This document shows, piece after piece, positions 23,820 through 35,100 of a DNA stretch of 64,000 nt. The position numbers and the translations under genes were made by a program. The notes under the pieces were generated by a model. The model worked only from the letters and a program-made list of their open reading frames with translations, was not told where the DNA came from and searched no databases. The DNA is from Progne subis subis (taxonomy: Eukaryota > Chordata > Aves > Passeriformes > Hirundinidae), in contig JAKJHU010000053.1 in assembly GCA_022316685.1 (NCBI GenBank), forward strand, positions 3,217,636 to 3,281,635, given 5' to 3'. Numbering within the stretch: position 1 is the first letter of the stretch; each line of letters starts with the position of its first letter.

Positions 23820-24165
23820 TTCAAGTCAACACTTTTTATAAGCAGATTTGTAAAGTAATAAATTTTCCATGACTTAACGATCGGCTTTGCCTATGAAAGC
23901 CAATGTTGTAATTCCCAATTGATTGTAGATGTTAATCTCGCAAGACTCTTGTTCTTATGCTGTGATTTATTAGCTGAATTAATGACAGATTGCACTGTTT
24001 AAAACAAGCCGCTGTTTTACACAATAACCCAGGAAGCTCCATCCAGCTGAGTCACGGCAAGGATGGGAGGAGGGTGGTGTGCAAGGTGAAACAGCTCACC
24101 ATACCTGAGCCAATTTGTCTGATTGCCTTTGAAATGCAGCACTAATTGTTTAACAATTAACCCTA
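23820..24165. promoter_or_regulatory. Candidate conserved enhancer with SOX palindrome
   Basis: Seen: AT-rich, CpG-poor sequence with PBX/HOX-like TGATTTATTAG, TTAATGACAG and several TAAT cores. It ends in a perfect 17-bp palindrome at 24143-24159, in which TAATTGTT and AACAATTA flank a single T. Established: ATTGTT/AACAAT are SOX cores and TAATT is a homeodomain core. Inference: the combination resembles vertebrate developmental enhancers. No alignment was available to test conservation. Confidence 0.35.
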
Positions 24166-24900
24166 CGACTGAACACCAGGAGAGCTGAATGGCAGCAGCT
24201 ATTCAGGCTCTCTGCAGTTTGGGATTCACATCCAGTCTCTGCAATTCATTTACATTGAGGCATTTTGCTTTCTCATGGAAAACAAGAGAAGATTCTCTCA
24301 ATCCCCCTTGCCACACACTTCTTTGGGTTTGAAGACATTGGAAAAGAAAAATCCCTTGTGCTTCCTATGTATGTTTGTGACCAGAAAAGGAAAACTACCG
24401 AATAAGGACAGAACCCATTCCTCAGGCCTTATCTCACCGCTGCCACAAAGCATGTGACATTATGTGTAATAAAAGTTAGACCCTTCTCTCCAGATCATTC
24501 ATTCCCTACCTCTCCAGCAACAATTCTGGCGTGTAGAGAACGTGTCACAAACATGCTGGAAACAATGCAGGCAAACAGAGAGCCAGCACTGGAGTGGAAA
24601 CAAGGACAGCTCCTCCGATAGCCTGAGCCTGCAGATTTTCCCAGTTGCGATGCTGTAACAAACTCAGACCTCATCCTGTCAGCTTTGCCATCGAGACCCA
24701 ACACGGGAGATGAGAGTAGGAGCTATGAACTGAGGGGGACGTGACATGGGGACCAAATCCCATTATCTCGGCAAGTACTCAGAGCAATTTAATTCTGTTG
24801 CAGGAGCCCCACGCTCTGCAGTAAATGGCTTTCCCCTTCATCTGCCTGTCAAAAGCTCGCCTCAGAAGGGATCCCTGCGTTTTGTAACGAATTTGAACTT
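24166..24900. other. Non-coding unique sequence
   Basis: No recognisable gene or repeat; open frames are short. Confidence 0.65.
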
Positions 24901-24909
24901 GCTTCTGTG

Positions 24910-25082
24910 CTTTTTCGCAAGTGCTGCGGTGACGGGAGGCGCTTCCTGAGCCGCGGAATGCCGAGTGTTGCCAATCCCCACGGAGCCATGGCTTGCAGCT
25001 CCAGCGCCTCGCTCGCTCTTCCCTGCCTGGCGAGAGCAGCAGCATCTGCTGCTCTGTGGTGCGGCTTCGGAGGCGAGCAGGG
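24910..25082. promoter_or_regulatory. CpG-rich cluster (island-like)
   Basis: Fifteen CpG dinucleotides occur between 24916 and 25075 in GC-rich sequence, close to the number expected without CpG depletion, while flanking DNA is CpG-poor. An ATG in good Kozak context (GGAGCCATGG) at 24988 opens a 36-codon frame to 25098, with a hydrophobic Ala/Leu-rich start. Frames on the other strand are also open. It may be a small promoter, a first exon or an unmethylated enhancer core. It is shorter than standard CpG-island thresholds. Confidence 0.4.
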
Positions 25083-26113
25083 AGTTAAAAACAAATAAGG
25101 AAAACCAAATAAAGGAACCAAAAGGATGGAGCCTTGTGCAGTGGCTTTGGAACAGGTGTAACTCCAAGGCAGTCAGCTCAGAAGAGTCACCTCGAATCCC
25201 TGGGACCGCTGCTGTGAGCGGTTTTCCAAAACTGGCCCCAGCCATCTGCTGGTGGTCAAGCTCCATGATGTGGCAATCAATTACAGCTGTTATCTTGTCC
25301 TAGCTTTGACAGATGTTCCTCTCTTTCATTGTACAGTAATTACTACTGAGCTGCCAGCAGGCTTCACACTTTAATTGTGGTGCTAATTTGAGACAAAGAG
25401 AGGAAAAAATAGGGAGAGACAGACAGGGAAAGGCAAAAGCTAAGACAGCTGTGGAAATTGGCGCACCCGTGCATTAAGCATTTCTTTACAAACAAGAGGT
25501 GAAGGCAACCAGTTATCCCAATACGACTTTGAAAAAACAACACGAGCACCATCCAACCGCACCATGGCCTGTGGTCCTGCTTCCTTTCACAGGGGGAAAG
25601 AGGGACACGTCCCTTTCCCTGCCAAACAGGCTGCGCTAAAAATACCTGCCAGCCTTCTGGCAAGGCAGGGCTTCACACTGCCACACAGCATGGTGCCAAC
25701 CACCTCACAGGAGTGAAAACTGGACGGGTAAAGACAGGGGTGGAGTTTCGATTTGGGACGGGGAAGTGCGTGTTAAACCTTATTAGAGAACAACGAATCT
25801 ACTTAAATTACAACACAGATGAACTCCTGCAAAACACAAGCAAAAGCACTCCTTTGCCTTGCTGGGGAGCGAGAGTCACAGAGCACCTGCTCTGCAATCT
25901 GGTGCTCATGGAGAGCCTTCGGAGATGGGCAGGAGAGAACAAGTGCTGATGAGACCAGGAGCCAGCAAGGTAGGAAACCTAGCGACTCACTTCTTATGTA
26001 ACCCCAGGCTGTAAAGAGTCTTCAGAAAAGGGACACTAAGGTTTATCCTTTTCTTCTTGGCTGGTTTAGATGCAGCACTTCAGTGCAATTTTTTCCAGCC
26101 ATAATTTGTCTTG
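25083..26113. other. Non-coding sequence
   Basis: Contains a purine-rich GAGA/AGAC stretch at about 25390-25435. No gene is recognised. Confidence 0.65.
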
Positions 26114-26177
26114 GTTTCTGTACATTCCCTAATGATGCACACCCTGTTTCTGTACACTCCCTAATGCTGCACACCCC
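26114..26177 (+). repeat. 32-bp tandem duplication
   Basis: Two adjacent 32-bp copies (26114-26145 and 26146-26177) match at 29 of 32 positions. The low divergence suggests a fairly recent local duplication. It is not a known mobile element. Confidence 0.9.
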
Positions 26178-28921
26178 ATACCCTCATGAAAGGGCTCCAC
26201 GATGATCATAACCACATTCAAAGCCCCACAGTAAAACCCTCAACAGCTGCTTTTTAATGACAATAGTTTATGAAGTGCTTATTTCCTCTGTATAGACTGC
26301 AAGAGAATTTTTAAGGTGTTAAATAGTTAAAAGACTCTCTTTAAACAGGTTCCAGAAACCAAATATCAAACTTCCGGTGGAATTCTGAACAATAAGCAGA
26401 AAAATACTCAATTGCTAAAAGCAATTCTGCAGCAAGCTACAGACACCCTCCTACTGGATGTCCAAATCTAAATTAACTATTTTTTCTACAGTTTAATTCA
26501 CAATGGGCATATTTCTGCTGCTGAGTATTTATTGAATCTTTCAGTAGCACTTAGGCTGTGGTTCTGTGATGTGTTTGGCAGTAACAGTGGCTTACAGCAG
26601 TTCCTGTCATGCTTTCTTCCCCTCCCTCCGCCGCCCACCCCATGCCCGGCCTCATGCCACTGGGTGCTCCCTGCTGCAAGTTGTGGCAGTACAACTATTT
26701 CAACATCTATTCAGACCAGGAAATAGAGAATGGCAGAAGGAATTAACACCCTCATTCAACATGAAAAAAAAAGGAGGGGAGGAAGAAACCATCTCGTGCT
26801 GGCACAACGGACACTCGGGTTTCACAGAACAGCTCACTGCCACCCCAGGATCAGCCAGTTCCCTGAACTGGTGAAGGGGAGGGGAACCAAAGAGCTCCCA
26901 CCAGTGTGGAAGAGCTCAGCCATCCCAGGAACCTTCAGCTGGCACAGAACATCACGTGCGTAGGAATGAGAAACACAAAACCGCTCGGACCGGTATGACA
27001 GAACTCCTCCCTGTGCCCCCAGTTTAATTGGACACCATCAACTGCAGGCACCTGGACTGGAGCTCACATTTCTGTGAGCTCAGATCCACTGGTGTTTTCT
27101 GTCCAGAAACCTGTTTGTTTTTATGTGTTCTCAGACTTTACATTTTGATGCCTCTTACTGACCTTTCCATTATTTTATTTTTCTGTTCTGGTCTGAAGGA
27201 GTGTTTGTTGATTTCATGTTTTATTATTACCTTGTTGTTGGGAGAACTTCTGAAATCAAATGGTTGGAAAAATGTGTGAAGTTTTGGTGGCTGCTGAACG
27301 CAACCAGCCTGCTCCTGCCAAAAATGGCAGTGTAAGTTAAGTGTCTGGGATCACCCCACAGCAGCTGTCAAGGGAAGAGAGGGGAAGGGATAAAGCTGTA
27401 CATTTTTAACATGTTTCTAACATTGTAAATAGCAGAAGTAGTGGTTTTACAGCAGCAGAACTATGTGGTTCACTGACCAATGATTCGAACTGGCTTCTCT
27501 GCAGGAACTGCCATTTATCTGGATTACTGCTTTTTGAAAAGGGACTTAGGGACAGTGCTATAAACATCTGCCAGGCAGTGAGATGTTATGCAGATGGACA
27601 AGAAAAGTAGGTTGACCAAAACCCACTAGGGTCTAGCTACCTGATAAAGTCAAGTCAATGACTTGGAAAATAGTATCACAGGAAGCATAACTACCTGGAA
27701 TAAGCTTCACAGTCTGCTTGCCAGCTCATCTTACTCATCGACTTCTACATGTCCTAGAGGCAAACTGTCCTCTCCCTTTGTTTCAAAGGACAGGTCCTCC
27801 TCCTAAGAGTCATATCTGGGGGCAAGTTTACACAACATGTCTGCTACCAAATGATTCTGGATCACATCCCCCCCTGTTACCTTGCCAAATATGAGCAAAT
27901 ACCACCTTTAAATCTCCAAGTAACCCAACAAGCCAACTGACCATGATCCCACTATGATTTCTCCTGGATATGTGTCCCATGACAGTGCTCTAGCCAAGCA
28001 GCCAGTGAGGATCTCTCAGAATCCCACTGCTGCCATTCTTGCCCAGGACACCACACCAGCACAGCAAGCACTACAAGTTCAATTGCACTGCACTCCCCAC
28101 ACATACCCCCCAAAAGAGAGACACATATTCCCAGGAAGCAGATCTCTGGAGTCAGAGGGTGCTGACCTCTGAGCTCTGTCTCCACCAGAGAGGACCTGTT
28201 AAGTGCAAGGCAATCTCTCAACTGTCCTCAATGCTAAATAGGCAATTACTATGCTGATTGATTGATTACAGTCCCCTGTCTAAATTATATCAGGAGAGAA
28301 GGCAAATCACTCAGAGAGCTAGAAAAACCACAGCCTAACTTCAGGCAAGTGCAGAGCAGGGTTTTTAGCAGTCTGGGTAACAGGCAAGTGGACTGGAGTC
28401 AAATCATTGCCCTGAGCAAACAGTCTTGAATGCCAAAGGATCCCCGAGCACAGAAAGGCTAGGCAGGGATTGCAAATCAGCCATGACCATGTCAGGCCGT
28501 GACCTTTTGTGGGAAATTAACTGGAAGGAAAAAATGCAAAGAAAAAAGGTCTCCTGAGCCTGATGATCCCCAAGTAGCACAGACGTGCATCCATTCCCTC
28601 TACTTACTGCTGTGGGAGCAACCTCACTCCAACATAAGCCAGACCCCCTCCCTTCTCCTGGCTACATTTCTTTTCTCCCTCCTACTTTTTCCACATTGTA
28701 GCAGTGGCTCGAGTATCTCTGTGGTGCCAGCAGCTGGCAGGTAGCTGTCACAGGTATGGCAGAGATGGTTCAAAACCTGTTCCCTTTTCCAGGAGGCACC
28801 ACAGCCTCCCAAAGCCAGATGGGACCCCACTAACTCCCAGATAAACAGCCCTGCTGTGTCCCTGCCAGGACACGGAAGCCCTGTGGTTCAGTGTTCTCAG
28901 CAGCACCTAGCAGGGGCTCAC
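26178..28921. other. Non-coding sequence
   Basis: No gene was recognised. A perfect inverted repeat at 27060-27081 is listed separately. A CCTTTG/CAAAGG inverted pair with a TTT loop lies at about 27775-27789, and a short GATT triplication near 28255-28268. Confidence 0.65.
27060..27081. repeat. 9-bp inverted repeat, 4-nt loop
   Basis: GAGCTCACA (27060-27068) and TGTGAGCTC (27073-27081) are perfect complements around a TTTC loop. This could form a hairpin or be a dimeric binding site. No flanking structure extends it. Confidence 0.8.
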
Positions 28922-29113
28922 CTCATACCCCCACCTACCACTTCTTTCAGCCTTCATTTCCCAGCACTGCTCCTTCTCCTTGTCTCCTGCTGGCACATCC
29001 ATCCTCCAAGTGTTATCCTCAAATGTAACCCTAGCATTTTTCCTGACAAACTCCATATACCATGTCAGACGCTGCTCCAGCTCACCTCCCACCCCTTGCT
29101 GCCCACTGCTGCC
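28922..29113 (-). other. Candidate internal coding exon, unknown protein
   Basis: Read on the minus strand, a pyrimidine-rich acceptor ending in CTGCCCAG precedes 29113, and a consensus donor (TATGAG then GTGAGC) follows 28922. The 192-bp interval is exactly 64 codons and is open in the frame starting at its first base, so it would be a phase 0/0 exon. The translation is hydrophilic, running from GSSGQQGVGGELEQRLTW through a Lys/Glu-rich segment to RSGRWGYE, and I do not recognise a family. An alternative donor-like GGGAG/GTGAGC lies inside, near 29087. The same strand is the one base skew suggests is transcribed. Local GC richness makes open frames more likely by chance, so confidence is modest. 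Confidence 0.25.
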
Positions 29114-29330
29114 CTGGGCAGGTGAAGCAGGGCTGGGCACTGCCAGGACAGCAGCTGGGTGCCCAGGTGCTGTGCAGGAGCACTGGGGAGCCAAAGCCCC
29201 ATTCAGCACTGCTGCTGATGGGCACAGGTGGGTCAGGCTGGGCCCTCAGCCTCCTCCCCAGCCCAGAGCTGTGCAGAACCCGCACAGGGGAGCTGCGCTC
29301 CAGCCAAAGGCTGCTGGGCTCAGCTCAGGC
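29080..29330. other. GC-rich, CpG-poor stretch
   Basis: A GC-rich interval with open frames on both strands and few CpG. It overlaps the start of the minus-strand exon candidate. GC-rich sequence of this kind produces overlapping open frames without being coding. Confidence 0.6.
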
Positions 29331-31837
29331 TTTTCTGCCACTTCAAACACGCCTGGTCCTGCTGGCTGTCCAACCAAGCTAACCAGACCAGCACAGCCCT
29401 CCAGCCACTGCCAAACACAAATGCTGAAGAAAGCCTGCTGTGAGAGCCAGTCTTTGGTGCCTTTCTACTAATCCTTTCTCATTCAAACACCAGCTCAGGG
29501 GGCAGTGACTCCCCTTCCCCAGCATCCGCCACGGCGCATCCCCTGCACAAGACCCCACAACAACCCATGCTGGCTTTTGAACCGTATCCACAGCAAGAAT
29601 GAGCTTTCAATTCTTATTAAGGGCTCCCTCACATGCAGCAGGGAAGGCTGTTACAGCTGCTTCACCATGGGGCACTGCCATTGCCACTCACCCCGGTGCC
29701 ATGCAGCCGTGCCCACCCAGGGCTGGGGATGCTGCAGACAGCGATTATGGCCACAGCTCCCTAGGGACTGTTTTTGGGGGGAGAGTAGGGAGCAGCGGAT
29801 GAACTCCAGCTGCCAAAACTTTTAATTCCTTCTCACAGGATCAAGGCTGAAATGTTTGAAACAGTTTCTTAACAAAAACAAAAGAGGCTGTTGAAAAGAA
29901 TAACATTATGACAGCTGCTGGGAAAGTCACCAGTAGGTGAACACCAGGCACCTGCGGATCCCATCCCTGCACCACTGCTTACAGGAAGGAAGGGGTATTT
30001 ATATCCTGAGCTGCAGTCTGCACCTTTTATTTACTTTCCCCTTTCTCCCAAAGCCAGCCTGGCTCGAGCTCACTGCTGTCCTGCTTCCAGCCTCCAGGAT
30101 GGCTTTCACAAGTTGGAACAGGGGCAGATCTGCCAGACACCGTGCTACGTTTGTACTTCAGCACTGACCATCCAGTGGCCACAGGAGACAGGCACAGAGA
30201 GGCTGACCTGCAGCCCTCACCTTGCACAGGCTCTGGCAGCAAACATGAGACAGATGACCTATTTAATTTCCTTTCAAGTATTGCTACATGAACGGGAAGT
30301 TTGGTTGGATCAGGCAAACTTTGTGACATGAAGAACTCTTTCCTGCCAAAAACACGTTATCAAGTGGAAGGTGTTTTCTTCAGAAATCCTCAGCCTCTTT
30401 TCAAGGCCAAAAGCTTTGCTGCACCTACGTTTTAGGACAGACTTGCTTGCTGTAAAGTATACTCCCAAACAAAGAAGAGAAAACCAGCCTGTGCCTCATT
30501 ACAAAAAAGTAAATAGAGTTTCAAATGAAATTAAGTTAATTATGTACACCTAATGACAGGTACATGCTTTTAAAACAACAGATGTTGCACAGATGTAGTT
30601 CAAGGTAAAGATGACAACAAAAGCTCTCCTGGTGCTTCAGAAAATGTTTCCACAGAGCATCCTGCACTGCATCACCTGCACCTTTAACCAGATGTCAAAG
30701 CTTGTTTCCCACCCAGGTACAGCAAAGCCTCCCTTGCCCACCCCATACACACCACCTTGTTTATCTCTGTTTACCTGGGGGGTGGGAGCTGTTTGCTTTT
30801 AAAGAGTCAGCTTTGAGCTTTGACAGACTTCCAAAAGATAATTCCCTGATCACCCCCAGTGCCTCCAAGGTGATTCCACAAGCCTCTCCTGCCTCATCAT
30901 CATCTAGCCTGGGCACAGAAAGCAGAACAGGTCAGATCTCTGTCCTGCCTTGCATTTCCCCTTGGTCAAATATTTTTCAGGAAGTACTTGATCTGGCCTG
31001 CAGGATATGAAAACCAAGGTCAACCACATCACTAGATGGCTGGTAAGAAAAGAAAATAATAGCATGTCTGAAAGGGGGCCAAGAGAATTAATTTGAAGGG
31101 GAAGTTATTTAGGATGAAGCTTTACAAAACGGGAAAAACAGCGCTATTATGTTTCACAAGACCATTGTCACAATGGAAGACACTGTGGCACTAAGATACA
31201 GGCTAACAAGGGACATACACATTCCTAATAAACACATTTACATACTGTTGCATGTGGTAATTGCTTTTATTCTACAGTCACTGGCTACATTTCCAGATCC
31301 TTTGATTTCTGTCCAACACAAAAACCTAGCCTGCCCTCGCTCATGAATTTTGGAAGCCAGCATGAAAATATTCCAATACGCAGAATGGGAGCTTGTGCAA
31401 ATGTGCCAGCAAAACGTAGCTCTGTGTGATCTGACGCATTAGGAACATAATGCTTGCTTTTTTTTTTATGCACAGGAGCACACGGTCACTTCGTGAATCA
31501 TAGGAGAAGAAAGAATAAAGAGGAGAAAGTACTGGGTGAGAGTGACTTAGAAGTCTGCAGTTTTAAAAAAGGATTTGAGGAACATCGTGACATTTTAACT
31601 TGCATTTGGCAAGATCAAGTTTGATTGCAGTTTATAGCAGCTCTCAGCAGTGCACTGGGAAAAACAGTCAACTGCTAGCAGGTGAAAAGGAGCAAAAGAA
31701 GAACATATCAGGGCTGTAACTCTCCTCACTCTATCACACCTCTTCTCTGGCCCCTCACTGTTTGATTTCCCTGCTCTGCTGGACTCAATAAATTAACCGA
31801 GGGACCCAAGGCTCTGATGGTGCAGCAGCTCTGGGCT
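29331..31837. other. Non-coding sequence
   Basis: No recognisable gene. Isolated acceptor-like or donor-like sequences (for example near 30777 -, 31275 +) lack partners at exon distance. Confidence 0.65.
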
Positions 31838-32120
31838 CCTCGCACCATCCAGACACCGAAGCAGGGCAGGCAGCACCACGTTTGGGAACGGCACGCTGCA
31901 ACGCGTGCAGCCAGGAGCTCCATCCCCGCTGGGACTCCCAGCCCGAGCGGAGCGAGCCTCTCGCCAGGCCCTGGCTGGAATGTGGCGCCTTTGCCTCCTC
32001 GCACGCAGCACAGATGGCAGCATAGACGTGCCTGCTGGTGCAGGAAAGCTGTGCCAGTTCCCAGGAGGTGGCACAGAGGGAAGGCATCAGCACGGAAGGG
32101 TCACCAAGATCAGCGCTCGC
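31838..32120. promoter_or_regulatory. CpG-rich cluster
   Basis: About 16 CpG lie in roughly 190 bases (31840-32030), with three more to 32118, against a CpG-poor background. Long open frames cross it on both strands, including a 160-codon minus frame at 31785-32267. This is expected in GC-rich DNA and none shows a known domain. It could be a small CpG island serving a promoter or enhancer. Confidence 0.4.
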
Positions 32121-35100
32121 TTCCCTGATCTCTGCCTCCTTCCAGAGACTGCTGGAAAGACTTGGGAGGAAGGGGGGGTCTCCACTCCTGGATGCCACTA
32201 TCCAAGTATTTAAAAGATCTCCCCACATATCATGTGTCCTGCTTGATGAATGGTTTTTTAATCTCATCTCTGAACAGCCGTTTATCTATTACTCCTTTCC
32301 TTGTCCATTCCTGTTGATTTAGTTAGTGCTCCTCTCAACATTATCCAAGAGAACCAATGGTTTTGGTGGTGACTGAAAGGTGCTGAGTAATTTGCACGAC
32401 CATTTCCAGTTCAGATTCTTTGGAACGCTGCTATCAGTCAGCCTTGTTTTATAACAAATTAGCAAAGCACATGAAAGCGTTCAGCTATTCAGATGCGCAG
32501 TCCAAATGTGCAATCAGAAAGAGATGATACCCTCCCTCCAGCACCACTTGTACAGCACTTCCTGCAGTCCTACAGCACACTCCTGTTCCACCAGAACACA
32601 AATTAAGACTGCAGTGAAAATAAACAGAAAAGTTCCACAGATTTTGCTTTGTTTATCCTCCACAACATCTGCCAGAACCGAACGGGAAGATCAGGCTTTG
32701 GTTTCAACTGAGATACTACTAGAAGGCCTCCAGAGCCTGAAAAATCACACAAGGGAAAAAAAATCAGATTTTAAGGCAAATAAACATGTCTTCATGAGAT
32801 ATTAAAAACCTTAGCTAAATAAAAATAAATGTACATGTAAACCAAACACCAGACATCATGTATTTCATCAGCTGTAAGCCCGCATGCCCAGGAGAAAAAA
32901 CATATGCAATCCTATGGAATACCAGACTGGGTGTTCAGGCAAGGCAGTTGCTATTTGTGTCTCCATTTCCCTGCCTTTTTGGAAATGAAAATTATCCTTT
33001 CTTTCTCTCACCACTCCTAAACAAGCAGTCCCCAACTCCCATCCCCCCTCCCCTGTAAAATGAAGAAAATTAAACCAAATCCTTAAAATGCCTCAACCCC
33101 CAGAGAAAAAGCACACACCCATAAAAGCCAGGTATTATCATACAAAGTAAGCTTGTTTAGGTGCTCAAGGATTTTTTTTGTGCAGATATAGTCAGATATC
33201 AAAAGCAGTCTTGAGAGAGCCCTACACTGCACACACACTGAATCTGTAAACTTTTTAGTAGCCATTTGCACATAAAAAAAAGCATGTTTTAAAAATCCTT
33301 GAAGATCAAAGCACATCAGAACAGAGTTTTAGATAAAAGGAAAGATAACATGGTATAGAGATCCCTAGAGTCAACCCAGCAGCTTTCATGACATTTTAGT
33401 CACATCTTTATTCCTTTCTACCTCAAAAACCCCAAAGGTCAATTTATTTAAATTGGCCAGAGATAAGCTGCAAAGTGAGAGAGACTAGAAGTAAATAGGG
33501 ATTGACACACACTGCACCTAAAAGATACATTTCAGAGAAAATACCTTTTCCTGTATTTGTCAAACACATAGTACACTTGAGGCATTAAATGCTATTTCAA
33601 GCAATTACCCAGATGGGTTTGTAGAAGTCAGCTTAGGTGCAACAGTGACCAAGTGCTGCTTCCTTGCTCTATGATAGTAGGTAAAATCGCTCACATGAAC
33701 CAGAACTCTCATCTCCTACAGCCTTGCCAGTCTTCTGGACAGGGGGTGGAACAGAGCCCGAACTGGTTATGCCATGGGGCAGTGGTGGTGCATCAGCCCT
33801 GGGCTGGAACACGAGGTACCGTCTCTGAAGACATCAGGCAACGCAGGTTCCCTCGCTGAAAAACACTTACAGGAACAGAGTGTTCTCTCCCTCACAAACT
33901 ACATCCAAATCAAATCATTTGCCTTTGATGTTTTCCAAAATCTGGCTCTGGACCACCATCAGGAGTGAAAAATGCTCCCAACCCGTTAATTTACAACCCC
34001 ACGTTCAAATTCAAAATCTTATGGACAGCTACAAACAATCAGTCAAACAACATTACTTTGCATTAATCAAGCCACTGCTGACACTTGACAGCAGTGAACA
34101 CATGATTTGTCTAATCTGTTTTAATAGAGAACACTGTCAATTTACTAAAATCAGTTAATTGAGCTCTATAGAAAAGTATGATGTTCCTTAGAAATCTTCT
34201 GGAACCCAAACCTTCTGGATTCCTTACAATTAATTCTGCTGCACTGTAAGCAGCATTCTTACCTTAGGTCCAGTAAAATAAAGAGACCTGCCCTGATTTC
34301 CAACATATTTAGCTGAGACACAAAGGATACAAGAGGAGAGTTCAGACATATAAACTGAAAGCCAGACACTCAATGGACCCATCAGCAGAGGATGCAGTAT
34401 TTAAGAAAGCTATTTTAATACCTGATGGCCATTTTCACCAGTTTTAAAACTTTTCTTTGGCTCTTTTTACAACCTGGGACCCAATTTGCTGAAAATTCCT
34501 CCTGTGTAGATCAGCTTCCTAAAACACACGAGAATTTGACCACCTAAATAAAATGCATGTGTTTATGAACCATCTGTCACAGTCACAGGTCACTTCACAG
34601 TACTGGTTAGGACTTTAGGAAGCAGATGCCTGATGGTCTAGAGAAGAGCTATTTAAATGGGGCTGGGGAAAGCCCAAGACAGGGCAAGTAGGTACTATCT
34701 GTGCTATATTTAGGACTGTGGGGCTTGGGGTACATGCAGCAGGAGAAATCTCTGTGCAGTTTGCAGAATGTATCATCATACCTGCTGTACCATCAGCCAT
34801 CTCCCGGCTGTTAGCCCTCTTGCATTTTGTTGGGGTTTTTTTATATTGCAGTAAGCAGTACTTAATTTTTACCAGATGTTCATTCATCAGTATCCCCAGA
34901 GGCTGCTTCAAACACATTCAGTTCTCCCTTACCCTTTCCAGACTGATCAAGTCTATCAGAAACCCTTTGATTCCTCTCAGCCTTGCTGCAAATCTGAAGC
35001 TGGAATGGATGAAAAGATGGTGGGGACAGCCCATCCCTCCCTGAGGGTACCTGAGCTGCGTCACTGCAGCAATCATCTGAGTCTCCCACTGCATTCACTT

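Noticed and set aside
27775..27789. CCTTTG-TTT-CAAAGG inverted pair as a TCF dimer
   Set aside because: Six-base arms in a T-rich context are too easily found by chance.
31785..32267. 160-codon minus-strand open frame
   Set aside because: Lies in GC-rich, CpG-rich sequence that is open in several frames; no domain recognised.
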